Positions 8,062 to 17,409 of a stretch of 64,000 nt of DNA are shown piece after piece. The notes under the pieces are model-generated. The model saw only the letters and a list, made by a program, of their open reading frames with translations. It was not told the DNA's origin and searched no databases. The DNA is taken from NCBI GenBank assembly GCA_017442185.1, contig JAFSAT010000044.1:1-64000 (forward strand). The letters are read 5' to 3'. Positions within the stretch are counted from its first letter, which is position 1, and each line of letters starts with the position of its first letter. This stretch comes from Bacteroidaceae bacterium. GTDB lineage: Bacteria; Bacteroidota; Bacteroidia; Bacteroidales; Bacteroidaceae. The translations under genes and the position numbers were made by a program.

Positions 8062-8086
8062 AAAAAAATCCCCGTGTTTGGGGATT
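8062..8086 (-). terminator. Rho-independent terminator of the Lys/Ala repeat gene
   Basis: On the minus strand AATCCCC (8080-8086) pairs with GGGGATT (8067-8073) over a 6-base loop and runs into a T tract opposite 8062-8068. It lies 29 bases beyond the stop codon at 8115. Confidence 0.8.
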
Positions 8087-8114
8087 CAATCAAAAAGAAT
8101 TAGGGGGTGGCTGA

Positions 8115-8585
8115 TTATTTTACAGCTTCTTTCACCGCCTCTTTCACAGCTTCTTTCTTGGCGGCTTTAGGGCCTGCTTCTTTCTTTGCAGCTTTAGCTC
8201 CTGCTTCTTTCTTAGCAGCTTTAGCTCCTGCTTCTTTCTTGGCGGCTTTAGCTCCTGCTTCTTTCTTGGCGGCTTTAGCCCCTGCTTCTTTCTTGGCAGC
8301 TTTAGGGCCAGCTTCTTTCTTGGCGGCTTTAGGGCCTGCTTCTTTCTTGGCGGCTTTAGGGCCTGCTTCTTTCTTGGCAGCTTTAGGGCCAGCTTCTTTC
8401 TTAGCAGCTTTAGGGCCAGCTTCTTTCTTGGCAGCCTTAGCTCCTGCTTCTTTCTTACCAGCTATAACGGCCGCTTTCTTGGCGGCTTTAGGGCCGGCTG
8501 CCACAGAGTCTGTTGCACTATCTTGTGCATTGACGGCTACTGTAAAGAAAATTAGCATTGCGAATAATAAAATTCTCTCTTTCAT
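8115..8585 (-). CDS. secreted Lys/Ala-rich 9-residue repeat protein
   Basis: 156 residues. A signal peptide (MKERILLFAMLIFFTVAVNA, cleavage probably after NAQ or before it) is followed by a short linker. Eleven perfect-length copies of G-(P/A)-K-A-A-K-K-E-A follow (about residues 48-146), then three VKEA units at the end. The mature protein is strongly basic, has no cysteine or aromatic residue, and should form a helical or extended polycation. Low-complexity Lys/Ala tails occur in histone-like proteins, but an export signal argues against a chromatin role. I do not recognise a family. It is a single-gene unit with its own Bacteroides-type promoter and a strong terminator. The long plus-strand frame over it is only the mirror of the repeat. 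Confidence 0.75.
   Translation of the reverse strand: MKERILLFAMLIFFTVAVNAQDSATDSVAAGPKAAKKAAVIAGKKEAGAKAAKKEAGPKAAKKEAGPKAAKKEAGPKAAKKEAGPKAAKKEAGPKAAKKEAGAKAAKKEAGAKAAKKEAGAKAAKKEAGAKAAKKEAGPKAAKKEAVKEAVKEAVK
8148..8444. repeat. 11 x 27-bp in-frame tandem repeat
   Basis: Eleven 27-bp units encode G(P/A)KAAKKEA. They differ at a few third positions and by a single C/G change that switches Pro and Ala (order from the gene's N-terminal end: A, P x5, A x4, P). Such arrays expand and contract by slippage, so copy number may vary between strains. Confidence 0.85.
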
Positions 8586-8631
8586 AGTCTACAAATTAAT
8601 GTGTTAATATATAGGTTTTTAAAAGGAGCCG

Positions 8632-8663
8632 CAAAGGTACGTAATAATTTTAAAATAACAAAG
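8632..8663 (-). promoter_or_regulatory. promoter of the Lys/Ala repeat gene
   Basis: On the minus strand TACCTTTG (complement of 8632-8639) is an exact TAnnTTTG -7 box. CTTTG at 8659-8663 stands 19 bases upstream as the -33 element. The resulting leader is about 40 bases. Confidence 0.7.
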
Positions 8664-8765
8664 TAATGTTAAATGAATTTTGTGTTTCTGTGAATTTTTG
8701 TGAATATTGCCAATTAAATTCTCCTAAAAAATATTCAAAAGTATGATTAAATGCGTCAAAAAGCT

Positions 8766-9089
8766 TTATAATAAAAGAACAAGAGGTTTATCGGAAATAA
8801 ATTTTCACTTTGTGGATTTTGAATAAGTGTAACCGTTTTTCACATGAAATAATCTTAGAAGCTGTTTAAATTCCTTTCAGATATTATGTTATATAATGAA
8901 CAGTTTTACTCGCCTGTTTATCCTCTTTTTTTGCCTTTTAGCGGTTGCATAGCGAGGAGCTATGCAACCTTAAAAAATGAATATACATTCTAAAAAAGAG
9001 CTATAAAATTCCAGGAAGGTAAATATAAACAGCTTCTTGAATCGCTATATTTTGATTTTAGAATAAATCTCTTGTTCTTTTTGTTATAA
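8766..9089. repeat. outer inverted-repeat element (MITE-like), about 324 bp
   Basis: Bases 8766-8790 (TTATAATAAAAGAACAAGAG and 5 more) recur inverted at 9064-9089 (complement TTATAACAAAAAGAACAAGAG and so on), roughly 22 of 25 positions matching. There is no coding frame inside. The arms flank a second inverted repeat with different ends (8857-9037), so either one element is inserted in another or this is a single non-coding element with two layers of terminal repeats. This explains most of the 530-base gap between the neighbouring genes. Confidence 0.55.
8857..9037. repeat. inner MITE-like element with a central perfect hairpin
   Basis: AGAAGCTGTTTAAATT at 8857-8872 recurs inverted at 9022-9037 with one mismatch. 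Between them an 11-bp perfect stem (GGTTGCATAGC at 8943-8953, GCTATGCAACC at 8959-8969, loop GAGGA) stands near the middle. The same 17-base end sequence recurs alone elsewhere in the window (9769, 22115, 45636, 48048), as expected of a dispersed repeat family. Confidence 0.6.
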
Positions 9090-9117
9090 TAGCGGATGGG
9101 TAGGCTGTGAATATATT

Positions 9118-9609
9118 CTATTTCAGCTCTATTAAAATAACACCGTGAGATGTATCGCCATATTCGCCGAATGTAATTTTGGCATCGCTGCTGCTTTTTA
9201 TTACGCTCATCGACTTTATGCCGGCGGACTCTATTTTTTTAATGTCATCTACCTTTTCATATTTGCCGGTGTCTCTTTTCACTAAGACGAGCGGTCTTCC
9301 ATCTTCGCTTTTTATGATGCGTATTGTTCCTTTTAATGTGCTGTCGTTGGTTGAATATATTTTTTCTGCTTCAACCACAGCGGCTACCTCTCTTTCTTGC
9401 GCCTTGTTTGTTTTTATTATTACCGCCTGAGAGAATCCTTTCATAACCGTCATGTTTTTTATTTCGGATTTTTGAAGGCTGTCTACTTTCTCTATTGATG
9501 AAACAATGCCATCAACGATGTAAAGGGTCTTTTCGTTTTTTTGCGCTGTGGCGGTAATTGACATAGTAAGTACCACCGCAAGATAAATATACTTCACTGC
9601 TTTTTTCAT
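9118..9609 (-). CDS. exported hypothetical protein with two TonB-plug-like repeats
   Basis: 163 residues with a signal peptide (MKKAVKYIYLAVVLTMSITATA, then QK). Two segments resemble each other: YIVDGIVSSIEKVDSLQ with IKNMTVMKGFSQAVII (about 30-66), and VDDIKKIESAGIKSMSVIKS with YGDTSHGVILIEL (about 120-162). Both follow the pattern of the SusC/TonB-receptor plug ('IDG...I.S..VLK...A...YG..A.NGVI.I'). Small periplasmic proteins with such plug-like units occur in Bacteroidota near sensor/peptidase systems. No enzyme motif is visible. It stands alone on the minus strand, divergent from the sensor-kinase gene. I cannot assign a function. Confidence 0.65.
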   Translation of the reverse strand: MKKAVKYIYLAVVLTMSITATAQKNEKTLYIVDGIVSSIEKVDSLQKSEIKNMTVMKGFSQAVIIKTNKAQEREVAAVVEAEKIYSTNDSTLKGTIRIIKSEDGRPLVLVKRDTGKYEKVDDIKKIESAGIKSMSVIKSSSDAKITFGEYGDTSHGVILIELK

Positions 9610-9656
9610 TTTTCTGATTTTATTTATGGTTATACAAATGGTGAGCGCTCTGTTGG

Positions 9657-9664
9657 CAAATATA
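9657..9664 (-). promoter_or_regulatory. -7 box for the plug-like protein gene
   Basis: The minus strand reads TATATTTG, an exact TAnnTTTG, giving a leader of about 45 bases. No clear -33 element was found. Confidence 0.5.
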
Positions 9665-9768
9665 TAGTAAAACGCAATAGCTTTGTTTAACTCTGCATTA
9701 AGTAATGTGAACTAATGCAAACTCTGTTTTCTCTTATTTTATTTATTCTTATTTTTGCTTTGTGAATA

Positions 9769-9785
9769 AGAAACTGTTTAAATTT
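9769..9785 (+). repeat. solo copy of the dispersed 17-mer (16/17)
   Basis: AGAAACTGTTTAAATTT differs at one base from AGAAGCTGTTTAAATTT. It sits just upstream of the sensor-kinase promoter. Confidence 0.5.
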
Positions 9786-9802
9786 ATAAAAAATCAGTGA
9801 TA

Positions 9803-9810
9803 TAAATTTG
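9803..9810 (+). promoter_or_regulatory. -7 box of the two-component operon
   Basis: TAAATTTG is an exact TAnnTTTG, 18 bases before the sensor-kinase ATG, so the leader would be very short. Confidence 0.5.
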
Positions 9811-9828
9811 AGCAGCTTGTAAGTTGTT

Positions 9829-11043
9829 ATGAAAAAGGCATTTCGTAAAATATCCTTGATGGTAGTGGCTTCGCTTATGGCAATCTCCATTCTGCAATGT
9901 GTGTGGGTGTGGAGACTGTACAGGGGCGCTGTTGCCGATTTTGTGCAACGTGTGGAGTATGCAGCCTACAAAAGCATGTATCAGGCTTTTTTTTATGGCG
10001 AAGTGCCCGGGTTGAGACCTGTGACAAGGATAAATATAGATTTGGATGCGTTTTCTCTATATTTCGAGCCTACTCTTCTTGAGTATAATGTGTTGCAACC
10101 TTATGCGGTGGAGGTTGTACGCGGTGGCGATAATCCGCGTGTGATGATGGGGCGTGGCGAAGTTGCGCAACTTGAACGGCATATTGTGCTGATGTTACCG
10201 GTTGCCGATTCGGAATATTCGTTGCGTGTGTTTGTGGAGGCTCCATATAGAATTTTCTTGGGTCGTGTGTGGTGGTTGTTATTCTCTTCATTTGCAATTG
10301 TGCTGCTTTTGGCTCTGGTGCTTGCATATCTTGTGCGGACAATGTTTCGTGTAAGGGAGCTTGATGAGATGCGGCGCGATTTTACACATAATATAACGCA
10401 TGAGCTTAAGACGCCTATTTCGGTGGCTCTTACGGCTGCCGATGCTATGCGAAATTTTTCGGCTGATGCGGATGTCGAGCGGCGCAGCCGCTATCTGGAG
10501 ATTGTGGAAACGCAATTGGAGCGTCTCTCTGCAATGGTAGAACGTATATTGAAAGTCTCTGTTCATGGCAGCGACGATGCTTTTGCTCCTGTCACCGTGG
10601 CATTATCGCCACTCATTGCCGAGGTTGTGCATGAGGTTAGTATTGCCACTCCCGGTGATTTTTCGCTTACGGTTGACTGTCCCGAGGATTTATGTGTGAA
10701 GGTTGATGCTTTTCATTTTAAGAATATTATTGCAACGCTGTTAGATAATGCTTTTAAATATTGTGACAAGAGGCCTGTTGTCAGCATTAATGTGCAGTGC
10801 TATGCTACGGTCGTTGCGGTCTCTGTTGCCGATAATGGTTGTGGCATTGCGCGTGAACATTGCAAGCATATATTTGAAAAGTTCTATCGTGTTCCAACCG
10901 GCGATGTTCAGGCTGTGAGAGGATATGGTCTCGGGCTTTATTACGTAAAGCAGGCTGTGTTGCGGCATGGTGGCAGCATAGATGTGAGCAGTCGTATTGG
11001 TGAGGGGACAAAATTTACAGTAAAATTACCTTATGATGGATGA
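9829..11043 (+). CDS. sensor histidine kinase (two-component system)
   Basis: 404 residues. Transmembrane helices lie at about 8-28 and 146-168, bracketing a periplasmic sensor domain of about 115 residues with no recognised fold. A HisKA domain follows, with the phosphorylated His at about 191 in THELKTP. The HATPase_c domain has an N box (LLDNAFKYCD), G1 box (VADNGCGIA), F region (FEKFYRV) and G2 box (GYGLGLYYVK). The protein therefore autophosphorylates and signals to the response regulator, whose start overlaps its stop by 11 bases; the pair is translationally coupled. The stimulus is unknown. Both genes have orthodox class features and look functional. Confidence 0.93.
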   Translation: MKKAFRKISLMVVASLMAISILQCVWVWRLYRGAVADFVQRVEYAAYKSMYQAFFYGEVPGLRPVTRINIDLDAFSLYFEPTLLEYNVLQPYAVEVVRGGDNPRVMMGRGEVAQLERHIVLMLPVADSEYSLRVFVEAPYRIFLGRVWWLLFSSFAIVLLLALVLAYLVRTMFRVRELDEMRRDFTHNITHELKTPISVALTAADAMRNFSADADVERRSRYLEIVETQLERLSAMVERILKVSVHGSDDAFAPVTVALSPLIAEVVHEVSIATPGDFSLTVDCPEDLCVKVDAFHFKNIIATLLDNAFKYCDKRPVVSINVQCYATVVAVSVADNGCGIAREHCKHIFEKFYRVPTGDVQAVRGYGLGLYYVKQAVLRHGGSIDVSSRIGEGTKFTVKLPYDG

Positions 11044-11722
11044 GAAAGTGAAATTGCTATTAATCGAGGATGAACGTATGCTTGCCGAGATTCTTGCCGA
11101 TACACTGTCGGGGCGGGGCTTTTGTGTCGATGTTGCTCATGATGGCGAGCAGGGAATGTCGATGGCACTTGCCGATGATTATGATGTGATGATTGTTGAT
11201 GTGATGATGCCCAAGATGGATGGGTTCTCGTTGGTAAAGTCTCTGCGTGAGAAGGGTTTTGTTGTCCCGGTGCTGTTTCTTACTGCACGCTCGGCAACCG
11301 AGGATGTTGTGCGCGGCTTCGGGGTGGGGGGTAATGATTTTTTGCGTAAGCCCTTTGCGCTTGATGAGCTTATTGTACGTGTAAAGGCTTTGGCAGGCCG
11401 CTTGTCTTGCCATGCTGTCGAGGAGTGTGTATATTCTATTGGTAAATATATATTTGATGCTCGTGAGAATACTCTTGCCATTAATGGTGTTGAGTGTGTG
11501 CTTGCAGCGCGTGAGGCGGCGGTGCTGTTGCTCTTGTGTCGAAAAATGGGGCATACGGTGGAGGCTTCGTGGATTCTGCGTGAGCTGTGGGGTGATGACA
11601 CCTACTTTAATCTGCGCAGTCTTAACGTATATATATCGCGTTTGCGTCACCGCTTGGAACTCGACGACTGTGTGAAGATTATCAGTGTGCGAGGGGTGGG
11701 GTATGTGTTGCGCGTGAAGTAA
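11033..11722 (+). CDS. OmpR-family response regulator
   Basis: 229 residues. The receiver domain (about 6-120) has the acidic pocket (LIEDE), phospho-acceptor Asp56 in IVDVMMPKMDG, Thr in FLTARS and Lys in LRKPF. The C-terminal winged helix (about 130-228; ILRELWGDDTYFNLRSLNVYISRLR) is of the OmpR/PhoB type and binds DNA. Two adjacent ATGs (11033, 11036) are possible starts. It overlaps the upstream sensor-kinase gene and ends 20 bases before a hairpin that terminates the convergent minus-strand gene. Confidence 0.93.
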   Translation: MMDEKVKLLLIEDERMLAEILADTLSGRGFCVDVAHDGEQGMSMALADDYDVMIVDVMMPKMDGFSLVKSLREKGFVVPVLFLTARSATEDVVRGFGVGGNDFLRKPFALDELIVRVKALAGRLSCHAVEECVYSIGKYIFDARENTLAINGVECVLAAREAAVLLLLCRKMGHTVEASWILRELWGDDTYFNLRSLNVYISRLRHRLELDDCVKIISVRGVGYVLRVK

Positions 11723-11723
11723 T

Positions 11724-11760
11724 AAAAAAAAGGAGGGGCAGGTTAATCACCCAGCCCCTC
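11724..11760 (-). terminator. terminator overlapping the end of the small membrane protein gene
   Basis: On the minus strand GAGGGGC (11754-11760) pairs with GCCCCTC (11733-11739), followed by eight T. The upstream arm lies inside the last codons of the gene, so coding and termination overlap. Confidence 0.75.
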
Positions 11761-11925
11761 AAGATACTTGAACCGTCTGAAGAATTTTGTCCTTTTCTTC
11801 CTTGTCCTCATTACCGGGATGTGATAGTTGGCGCTTCCTTTTCGACGGATTTTTACCATGGCTTTGTATACTTTATACATAAATGCCAGGACAAGTACAC
11901 TTACAATTAAAATCCATACTTTCAT
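11743..11925 (-). CDS. small single-span membrane protein, 60 aa
   Basis: Starting at the ATG complementary to 11923-11925, the product begins MKVWILIVSVLVLAFMYKVY: one transmembrane helix (about 3-20) followed by a very basic 40-residue tail (MRTRKKRTKFFRRF). The open frame extends upstream to 12108, but that part is AT-rich, rich in Lys and would start inside the GC-rich hairpin at 12098-12127, so the short form is favoured. The terminator at its stop codon supports a real gene. Function unknown. Confidence 0.55.
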   Translation of the reverse strand: MKVWILIVSVLVLAFMYKVYKAMVKIRRKGSANYHIPVMRTRKKRTKFFRRFKYLEGLGD

Positions 11926-12097
11926 AGGCGTTTGGTTGATGGGTTGATAATGGTAAATGTTAGTCTCGGCTATAAATTTAGTTATAAATCGGGAAAAAAC
12001 AAATGATTGGGGTGCTTTTTTTATTTTGACACTCTGTTTTTTCTTAGAATTTGCTCTTATTATCCTTCTATTTTGTTTGTAGCGGTGCAGATAGTGT

Positions 12098-12127
12098 GCG
12101 GGGCGCACTGTTCATGGTGCGCCCCGC
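12098..12127 (-). terminator. GC-rich hairpin after gyrB
   Basis: A perfect 11-bp stem (GCGGGGCGCAC and GTGCGCCCCGC) with an 8-base loop, 32 bases past the gyrB stop. It has no adjacent T run on the minus strand, so it may act as a weak or Rho-assisted terminator, or protect the 3' end. Confidence 0.5.
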
Positions 12128-12158
12128 AGTTGTGTCTTTTTTTATGTTGTGAATAGGA

Positions 12159-14170
<2,012 letters not shown>

Positions 14171-14187
14171 GGGTGCAAAAAACCGAA

Positions 14188-14218
14188 CAAAGATATAAAA
14201 AAAAGGTGTATTTTGCAA
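14188..14218 (-). promoter_or_regulatory. gyrB promoter
   Basis: The minus strand carries TATCTTTG (complement of 14188-14195) as -7 and TTG (14216-14218) as -33, with a 20-base spacer. This is a full match to the Bacteroides sigma-ABfr consensus. Confidence 0.75.
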
Positions 14219-14311
14219 GTGCTTGGGGGAAAAGATGCTGCTTGTATGTTGTTGTCTGTTCTGCCTGTGACTCCGGTTGCACTTTGATGGAAGAGATGTC
14301 TCAAAATGCAA

Positions 14312-14335
14312 AAGGCCGGATGAAAATCCGGCCTT
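14312..14335 (-). terminator. rpsT terminator
   Basis: A 10-bp perfect stem (AAGGCCGGAT with ATCCGGCCTT) and a 4-base loop, followed on the minus strand by TTTTGCATTTTG. It is 28 bases past the rpsT stop. Confidence 0.8.
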
Positions 14336-14363
14336 GCTTAGGTAAATATATTTGTTTTTAATA

Positions 14364-14618
14364 TTAAGCTAATTTTGCAATGCTTGCGCAAAGACCTGAC
14401 TTGAGGTTTGCGGCTTTGTTTTTGTGGATAAGACCACGCTTTGCCATTCTGTCGAGCATCTTCTGTACCTCGGGGTACTTTGCAAGGGCAGCAGTCTTGT
14501 CTGTCATTGAGCGCAGACTGCGTACTGCAGAACGCATATTTTTGCCGTAGTAACGGTTGAGCAGATTTCTTTTCTCTGTCTGACGGATTCTCTTAAGTGA
14601 TGATTTGTGATTTGCCAT
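14364..14618 (-). CDS. rpsT: 30S ribosomal protein S20
   Basis: 84 residues, the normal size for S20, Lys/Arg-rich and helical ([19 protein letters not shown], then [14 protein letters not shown] and [15 protein letters not shown]). It binds 16S rRNA early in 30S assembly. It lies 33 bases downstream of tRNA-Glu with no promoter of its own in between, so the two are probably co-transcribed from the promoter at 14787-14817 and end at the hairpin at 14312. Confidence 0.96.
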   Translation of the reverse strand: MANHKSSLKRIRQTEKRNLLNRYYGKNMRSAVRSLRSMTDKTAALAKYPEVQKMLDRMAKRGLIHKNKAANLKSGLCASIAKLA

Positions 14619-14651
14619 CTCTTTATATTCTTTTTTTATCGTTTTTACTTG

Positions 14652-14723
14652 TAGCCCATAGGGGAATCGAACCCCTCTTTCAAGAATGAAAATCTTGCGT
14701 CCTAGCCGATAGACGAATGGGCC
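14652..14723 (-). tRNA. tRNA-Glu (anticodon TTC)
   Basis: The 72-base cloverleaf has acceptor stem GGCCCAT/ATGGGCT with discriminator A, the D-loop region CTATCGGCTAG, anticodon stem CAAGA/TCTTG with loop TTTTCAT (anticodon TTC), and a T arm GAGGGGTTCGATTCCCCT. The 3' CCA is not encoded. It stands upstream of rpsT on the same strand. Confidence 0.95.
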
Positions 14724-14786
14724 ATCGCTTTGATTTGCCGATTAAGGCAACATTGACGAAAACTCCTTTGGAGTATTAAAGCGGTG

Positions 14787-14817
14787 CAAAGGTAAAACGT
14801 TTTTTTTAAATAGACAA
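14787..14817 (-). promoter_or_regulatory. promoter of the tRNA-Glu/rpsT unit
   Basis: On the minus strand TACCTTTG (complement of 14787-14794) is the -7 box and TTG (14815-14817) the -33 box, 20 bases apart. Confidence 0.75.
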
Positions 14818-14838
14818 GGATTTTACCAATTTTTTTTG

Positions 14839-14846
14839 TAGTTTTG
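14839..14846 (+). promoter_or_regulatory. recO -7 box
   Basis: TAGTTTTG is an exact TAnnTTTG, 28 bases before the recO ATG and divergent from the tRNA promoter. Confidence 0.5.
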
Positions 14847-14874
14847 TTCGTTTGTTGATTCTATTTCTGATTTT

Positions 14875-15600
14875 ATGACCGAAAAGTTCATAGGATTGGT
14901 GCTACGCACCATAAAATACAGTGATAATTTGATGATTGCCGACATGTATACGCGTGGGCACGGACGTATCTCTTTTCTTGTGCCTGTTTCGCGAAGCAGG
15001 CGTTCAAAGGTGAGCAGTGTTTTATTCAGGCCTTTGTCGATGCTTGCTTTTACCGCTCCTCACCGTCAGGGGAGGGCGCTTGCGCGTTTGAGCAATGTGC
15101 AGTATCATGCTGTGTACTCTTCTGTTATCTCAGATGTATATAAGACTGCCATTGCTCTGTATCTTGCTGAATTTCTGTCTCACGTGTTGCGCGAAGAGGG
15201 AGAGAATGATGCCTTGTTTGCTTTTATTGAACATGCTCTTGCCTGGTTGGATGCGGCCGATGACGGTTATGCCGATTTTCACATTGTCTTTATGGCTCGG
15301 CTGACACGCTTCGTGGGTATATGTCCCAATATGGAGAATTATTCAACCGGATGTTATTTTGATTTATCGGCAGGATGTCTTGTCGATGAGCAACCCATGC
15401 ATGGGCTTTTTCTCTCGCCCGAAGATAGTTTGAACTTCATGGAACTGCTTAAGGTGGATTTTGATTCTGCACACACTTTGGCATTGAACAGAAAGGCGCG
15501 AGGCGGCTACCTCGCGCTCCTTGAGAATTATTATCGTGTGCATATTCCTGACTTCCCTCGGTTGCAGTCGGCCGAGGTGTTGCATGAGCTTTTTGATTGA
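14875..15600 (+). CDS. recO: DNA repair protein RecO
   Basis: 241 residues. The N-terminal OB-fold has the typical opening (GLVLRTIKYSDNLMIADMYT, then HGRISFLV). The helical middle (about 85-150) carries LAEFLSHVLREE, and the C-terminal region has GICPNMENYSTGCYFDLSAG. RecO anneals SSB-coated DNA and loads RecA with RecR. The cysteines of the zinc site of many homologues are only partly kept, as is common in Bacteroidota. It is a single plus-strand gene, tail to tail with the YqeY gene with only 9 bases between the stops. Confidence 0.9.
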   Translation: MTEKFIGLVLRTIKYSDNLMIADMYTRGHGRISFLVPVSRSRRSKVSSVLFRPLSMLAFTAPHRQGRALARLSNVQYHAVYSSVISDVYKTAIALYLAEFLSHVLREEGENDALFAFIEHALAWLDAADDGYADFHIVFMARLTRFVGICPNMENYSTGCYFDLSAGCLVDEQPMHGLFLSPEDSLNFMELLKVDFDSAHTLALNRKARGGYLALLENYYRVHIPDFPRLQSAEVLHELFD

Positions 15601-15609
15601 ACTTTTGAT

Positions 15610-16059
15610 TTATGCGAGCAACTCTTTCACGATGTTTGATATCGCCTTGCTGTCGGCTCTGCCGGCCAGACGTTTGGTGGCCTCTCCCATCACCTTGCCC
15701 ATCTCTCGGGGCGAGGTTGCACCTACCTCGCTTATAATCTCTTTGAGGGCTGCTTGCAGTTCATCGGCACTCATCTGTTTGGGAAGATATTTCTCCATCA
15801 CTGCAACTTGTGACAGCTCCTCTTGTGCAAGGTCGGTACGATTTTGGCTTTGATAAAGCTCGGCCGACTCTTTGCCTTGTTTCACCAGCTTTTGTATTAT
15901 TTTAAGGGCTGCCTCGTCGCTGAGGGTATCACCTGCTCCGGGTGCTGTTTTTGCTTCGAGCATCACCTTTTTGATGTTGCGTAATGTTGCAAGGGCTACT
16001 TTGTCCTGTGCCTTCATTGCCTCTTTAATGTCATTGCTTATTGTGTCGAATAGGTTCAT
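15610..16059 (-). CDS. GatB/YqeY domain protein
   Basis: 149 residues, the usual length for stand-alone YqeY. The domain covers the whole protein (LFDTISNDIKEAMKAQDKVAL, then LRNIKKVMLEAK and SPREMGKVMGEATKRLAGRAD), like the tRNA-binding tail domain of the GatB amidotransferase subunit. The role of free YqeY is not settled; an effect on tRNA or amidotransfer is assumed from the domain. It lies 28 bases downstream of ftsZ on the same strand with no terminator between, so it is probably the last gene of the dcw operon. Confidence 0.88.
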   Translation of the reverse strand: MNLFDTISNDIKEAMKAQDKVALATLRNIKKVMLEAKTAPGAGDTLSDEAALKIIQKLVKQGKESAELYQSQNRTDLAQEELSQVAVMEKYLPKQMSADELQAALKEIISEVGATSPREMGKVMGEATKRLAGRADSKAISNIVKELLA

Positions 16060-16087
16060 GGTTTTTTTGTTTTATGGTATTCATATA

Positions 16088-17371
16088 TTAATCGTTGTCG
16101 AATTGTTTCTCGGCTGAGGCCATTGCATTGGCTTTGGCCTTAAATTGTTGAAGGTCGTGTGAGCTTCGGTTGAATGTGGGGGAATTGTCTATTGCGGCAA
16201 TAAACTCTTCATCGTTAATTTCGTCACCGGTGTAGATGTATATTCTGAAATCTTGTTCATAGAATGCATCTGTCATCTTTTTTATCTGCTCCTCTTCGGC
16301 TTGACGCTTGGCCTCCTCTTCGCGTGTCAGTTTTTCTTTTATCTCTTCCTCCTCTTTGATAACGGGCTTCATCTCGGGAATATTCTTCATGCCGAAGCCT
16401 GTTGCAAGAACTGTCACTTTGACATTGCCGTCGGTCAGAGCATAATCTTCACTGACACCCCAGATTACTTCTATATTCTCATCTGTGAATTTTTTCATGA
16501 AGGCCTCAACTTCGTCCATCTCGGCAACTTTCATTGGAGAATTGGGGTTTTCGTATATGTTGAAGAGTATTTTTTTTGATTTGTAAATGTCATTGTCGTT
16601 GAGCAGCGGAGAGTGCAGTGCTTTGCGGAATGCTTTTGCAACGCGCTGTTCTCCCGAGTCTATTCCATAGCTCATGATGGCAACACCGCCGTCTTTGAGC
16701 ACTTTTTTAACATCGCGAAAGTCGAGGTTAATGGTTCCGCGTGCTGTTATTATCTCTGCTATGCTTTTGGTTGCTGTGGTAAGCACCTCGTCCACTTTCT
16801 TGAAACCCTCTTTAAGTGTAAGTTCGGGGTATATGTCTAAAAGGCGCTGATTGTTTATCACAAGCAGTGCATCCACGTGGCGTGCTATTTCGGTGACACC
16901 TTTGAGCGCCTGTCTTATTTTTCCGCCTAATTCAAAGCGGAACGGAATAGTGATTATTCCCACGGTTAACATTCCGCGTGCTTTTGCTATTTCTGCCACT
17001 ATGGGGGCTGCGCCGGTGCCTGTGCCGCCTCCCATGCCTGCTGTCACAAACACCATCTTGGTACCGTCGTCAAAGAGTGCTTCTATCTGTTCTTTGCTTT
17101 CGATTGCGGCGGCGCGTGCCACTGCGGGGTCATTGCCTGCACCCAATCCTTCTGTTGTTTTTTCACCCAATTGCACTCTCACAGGGATATGGGATTTTGC
17201 AAGCGCTTGAATGTCGGTGTTGCATATAGCGAACGATACATTGTGTACGCCCTCTTTATACATATTTTCGACAGCGTTGCTTCCGCCACCGCCTACGCCT
17301 ATGATTTTTATTATGCGTGGGGCGTCGGTGGGTATGGCAAATGGTAATACTTTTTTCTCTTCTTCGTTCAT
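16088..17371 (-). CDS. ftsZ: cell division GTPase FtsZ
   Basis: 427 residues. The tubulin-like GTPase has GVGGGGSNAVENM near the start, the signature loop GGGTGTGAAP (about 110) and the T7-type segment NLDFRDVKKVL, then the C-terminal domain to about residue 320. A charged linker (about 335-390, rich in E and K) and a C-terminal tail follow. FtsZ polymerises at mid-cell to form the Z ring. It lies 38 bases after ftsA, which encodes its membrane tether. Confidence 0.97.
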   Translation of the reverse strand: MNEEEKKVLPFAIPTDAPRIIKIIGVGGGGSNAVENMYKEGVHNVSFAICNTDIQALAKSHIPVRVQLGEKTTEGLGAGNDPAVARAAAIESKEQIEALFDDGTKMVFVTAGMGGGTGTGAAPIVAEIAKARGMLTVGIITIPFRFELGGKIRQALKGVTEIARHVDALLVINNQRLLDIYPELTLKEGFKKVDEVLTTATKSIAEIITARGTINLDFRDVKKVLKDGGVAIMSYGIDSGEQRVAKAFRKALHSPLLNDNDIYKSKKILFNIYENPNSPMKVAEMDEVEAFMKKFTDENIEVIWGVSEDYALTDGNVKVTVLATGFGMKNIPEMKPVIKEEEEIKEKLTREEEAKRQAEEEQIKKMTDAFYEQDFRIYIYTGDEINDEEFIAAIDNSPTFNRSSHDLQQFKAKANAMASAEKQFDND

Positions 17372-17409
17372 AATGGCATCTTTATATTAATAGGAACAGT
17401 GACCGTTTT

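Noticed and set aside
8148..8444. Evenly spaced repeats that might suggest a CRISPR array
   Set aside because: Units are contiguous, 27 bp, in frame and without unique spacers; no cas genes are nearby.
8107..8607. 166-codon plus-strand frame over the Lys/Ala repeat gene (repeats of ASFLAAL)
   Set aside because: It is the complement of the 27-bp repeat, with no signal peptide or promoter on that strand; the minus-strand frame has a signal peptide, promoter and terminator.
11926..12108. N-terminal extension of the small membrane protein to 121 aa
   Set aside because: The extension would start inside the GC-rich hairpin after gyrB, has no promoter, and places 61 low-complexity basic residues before the membrane helix.
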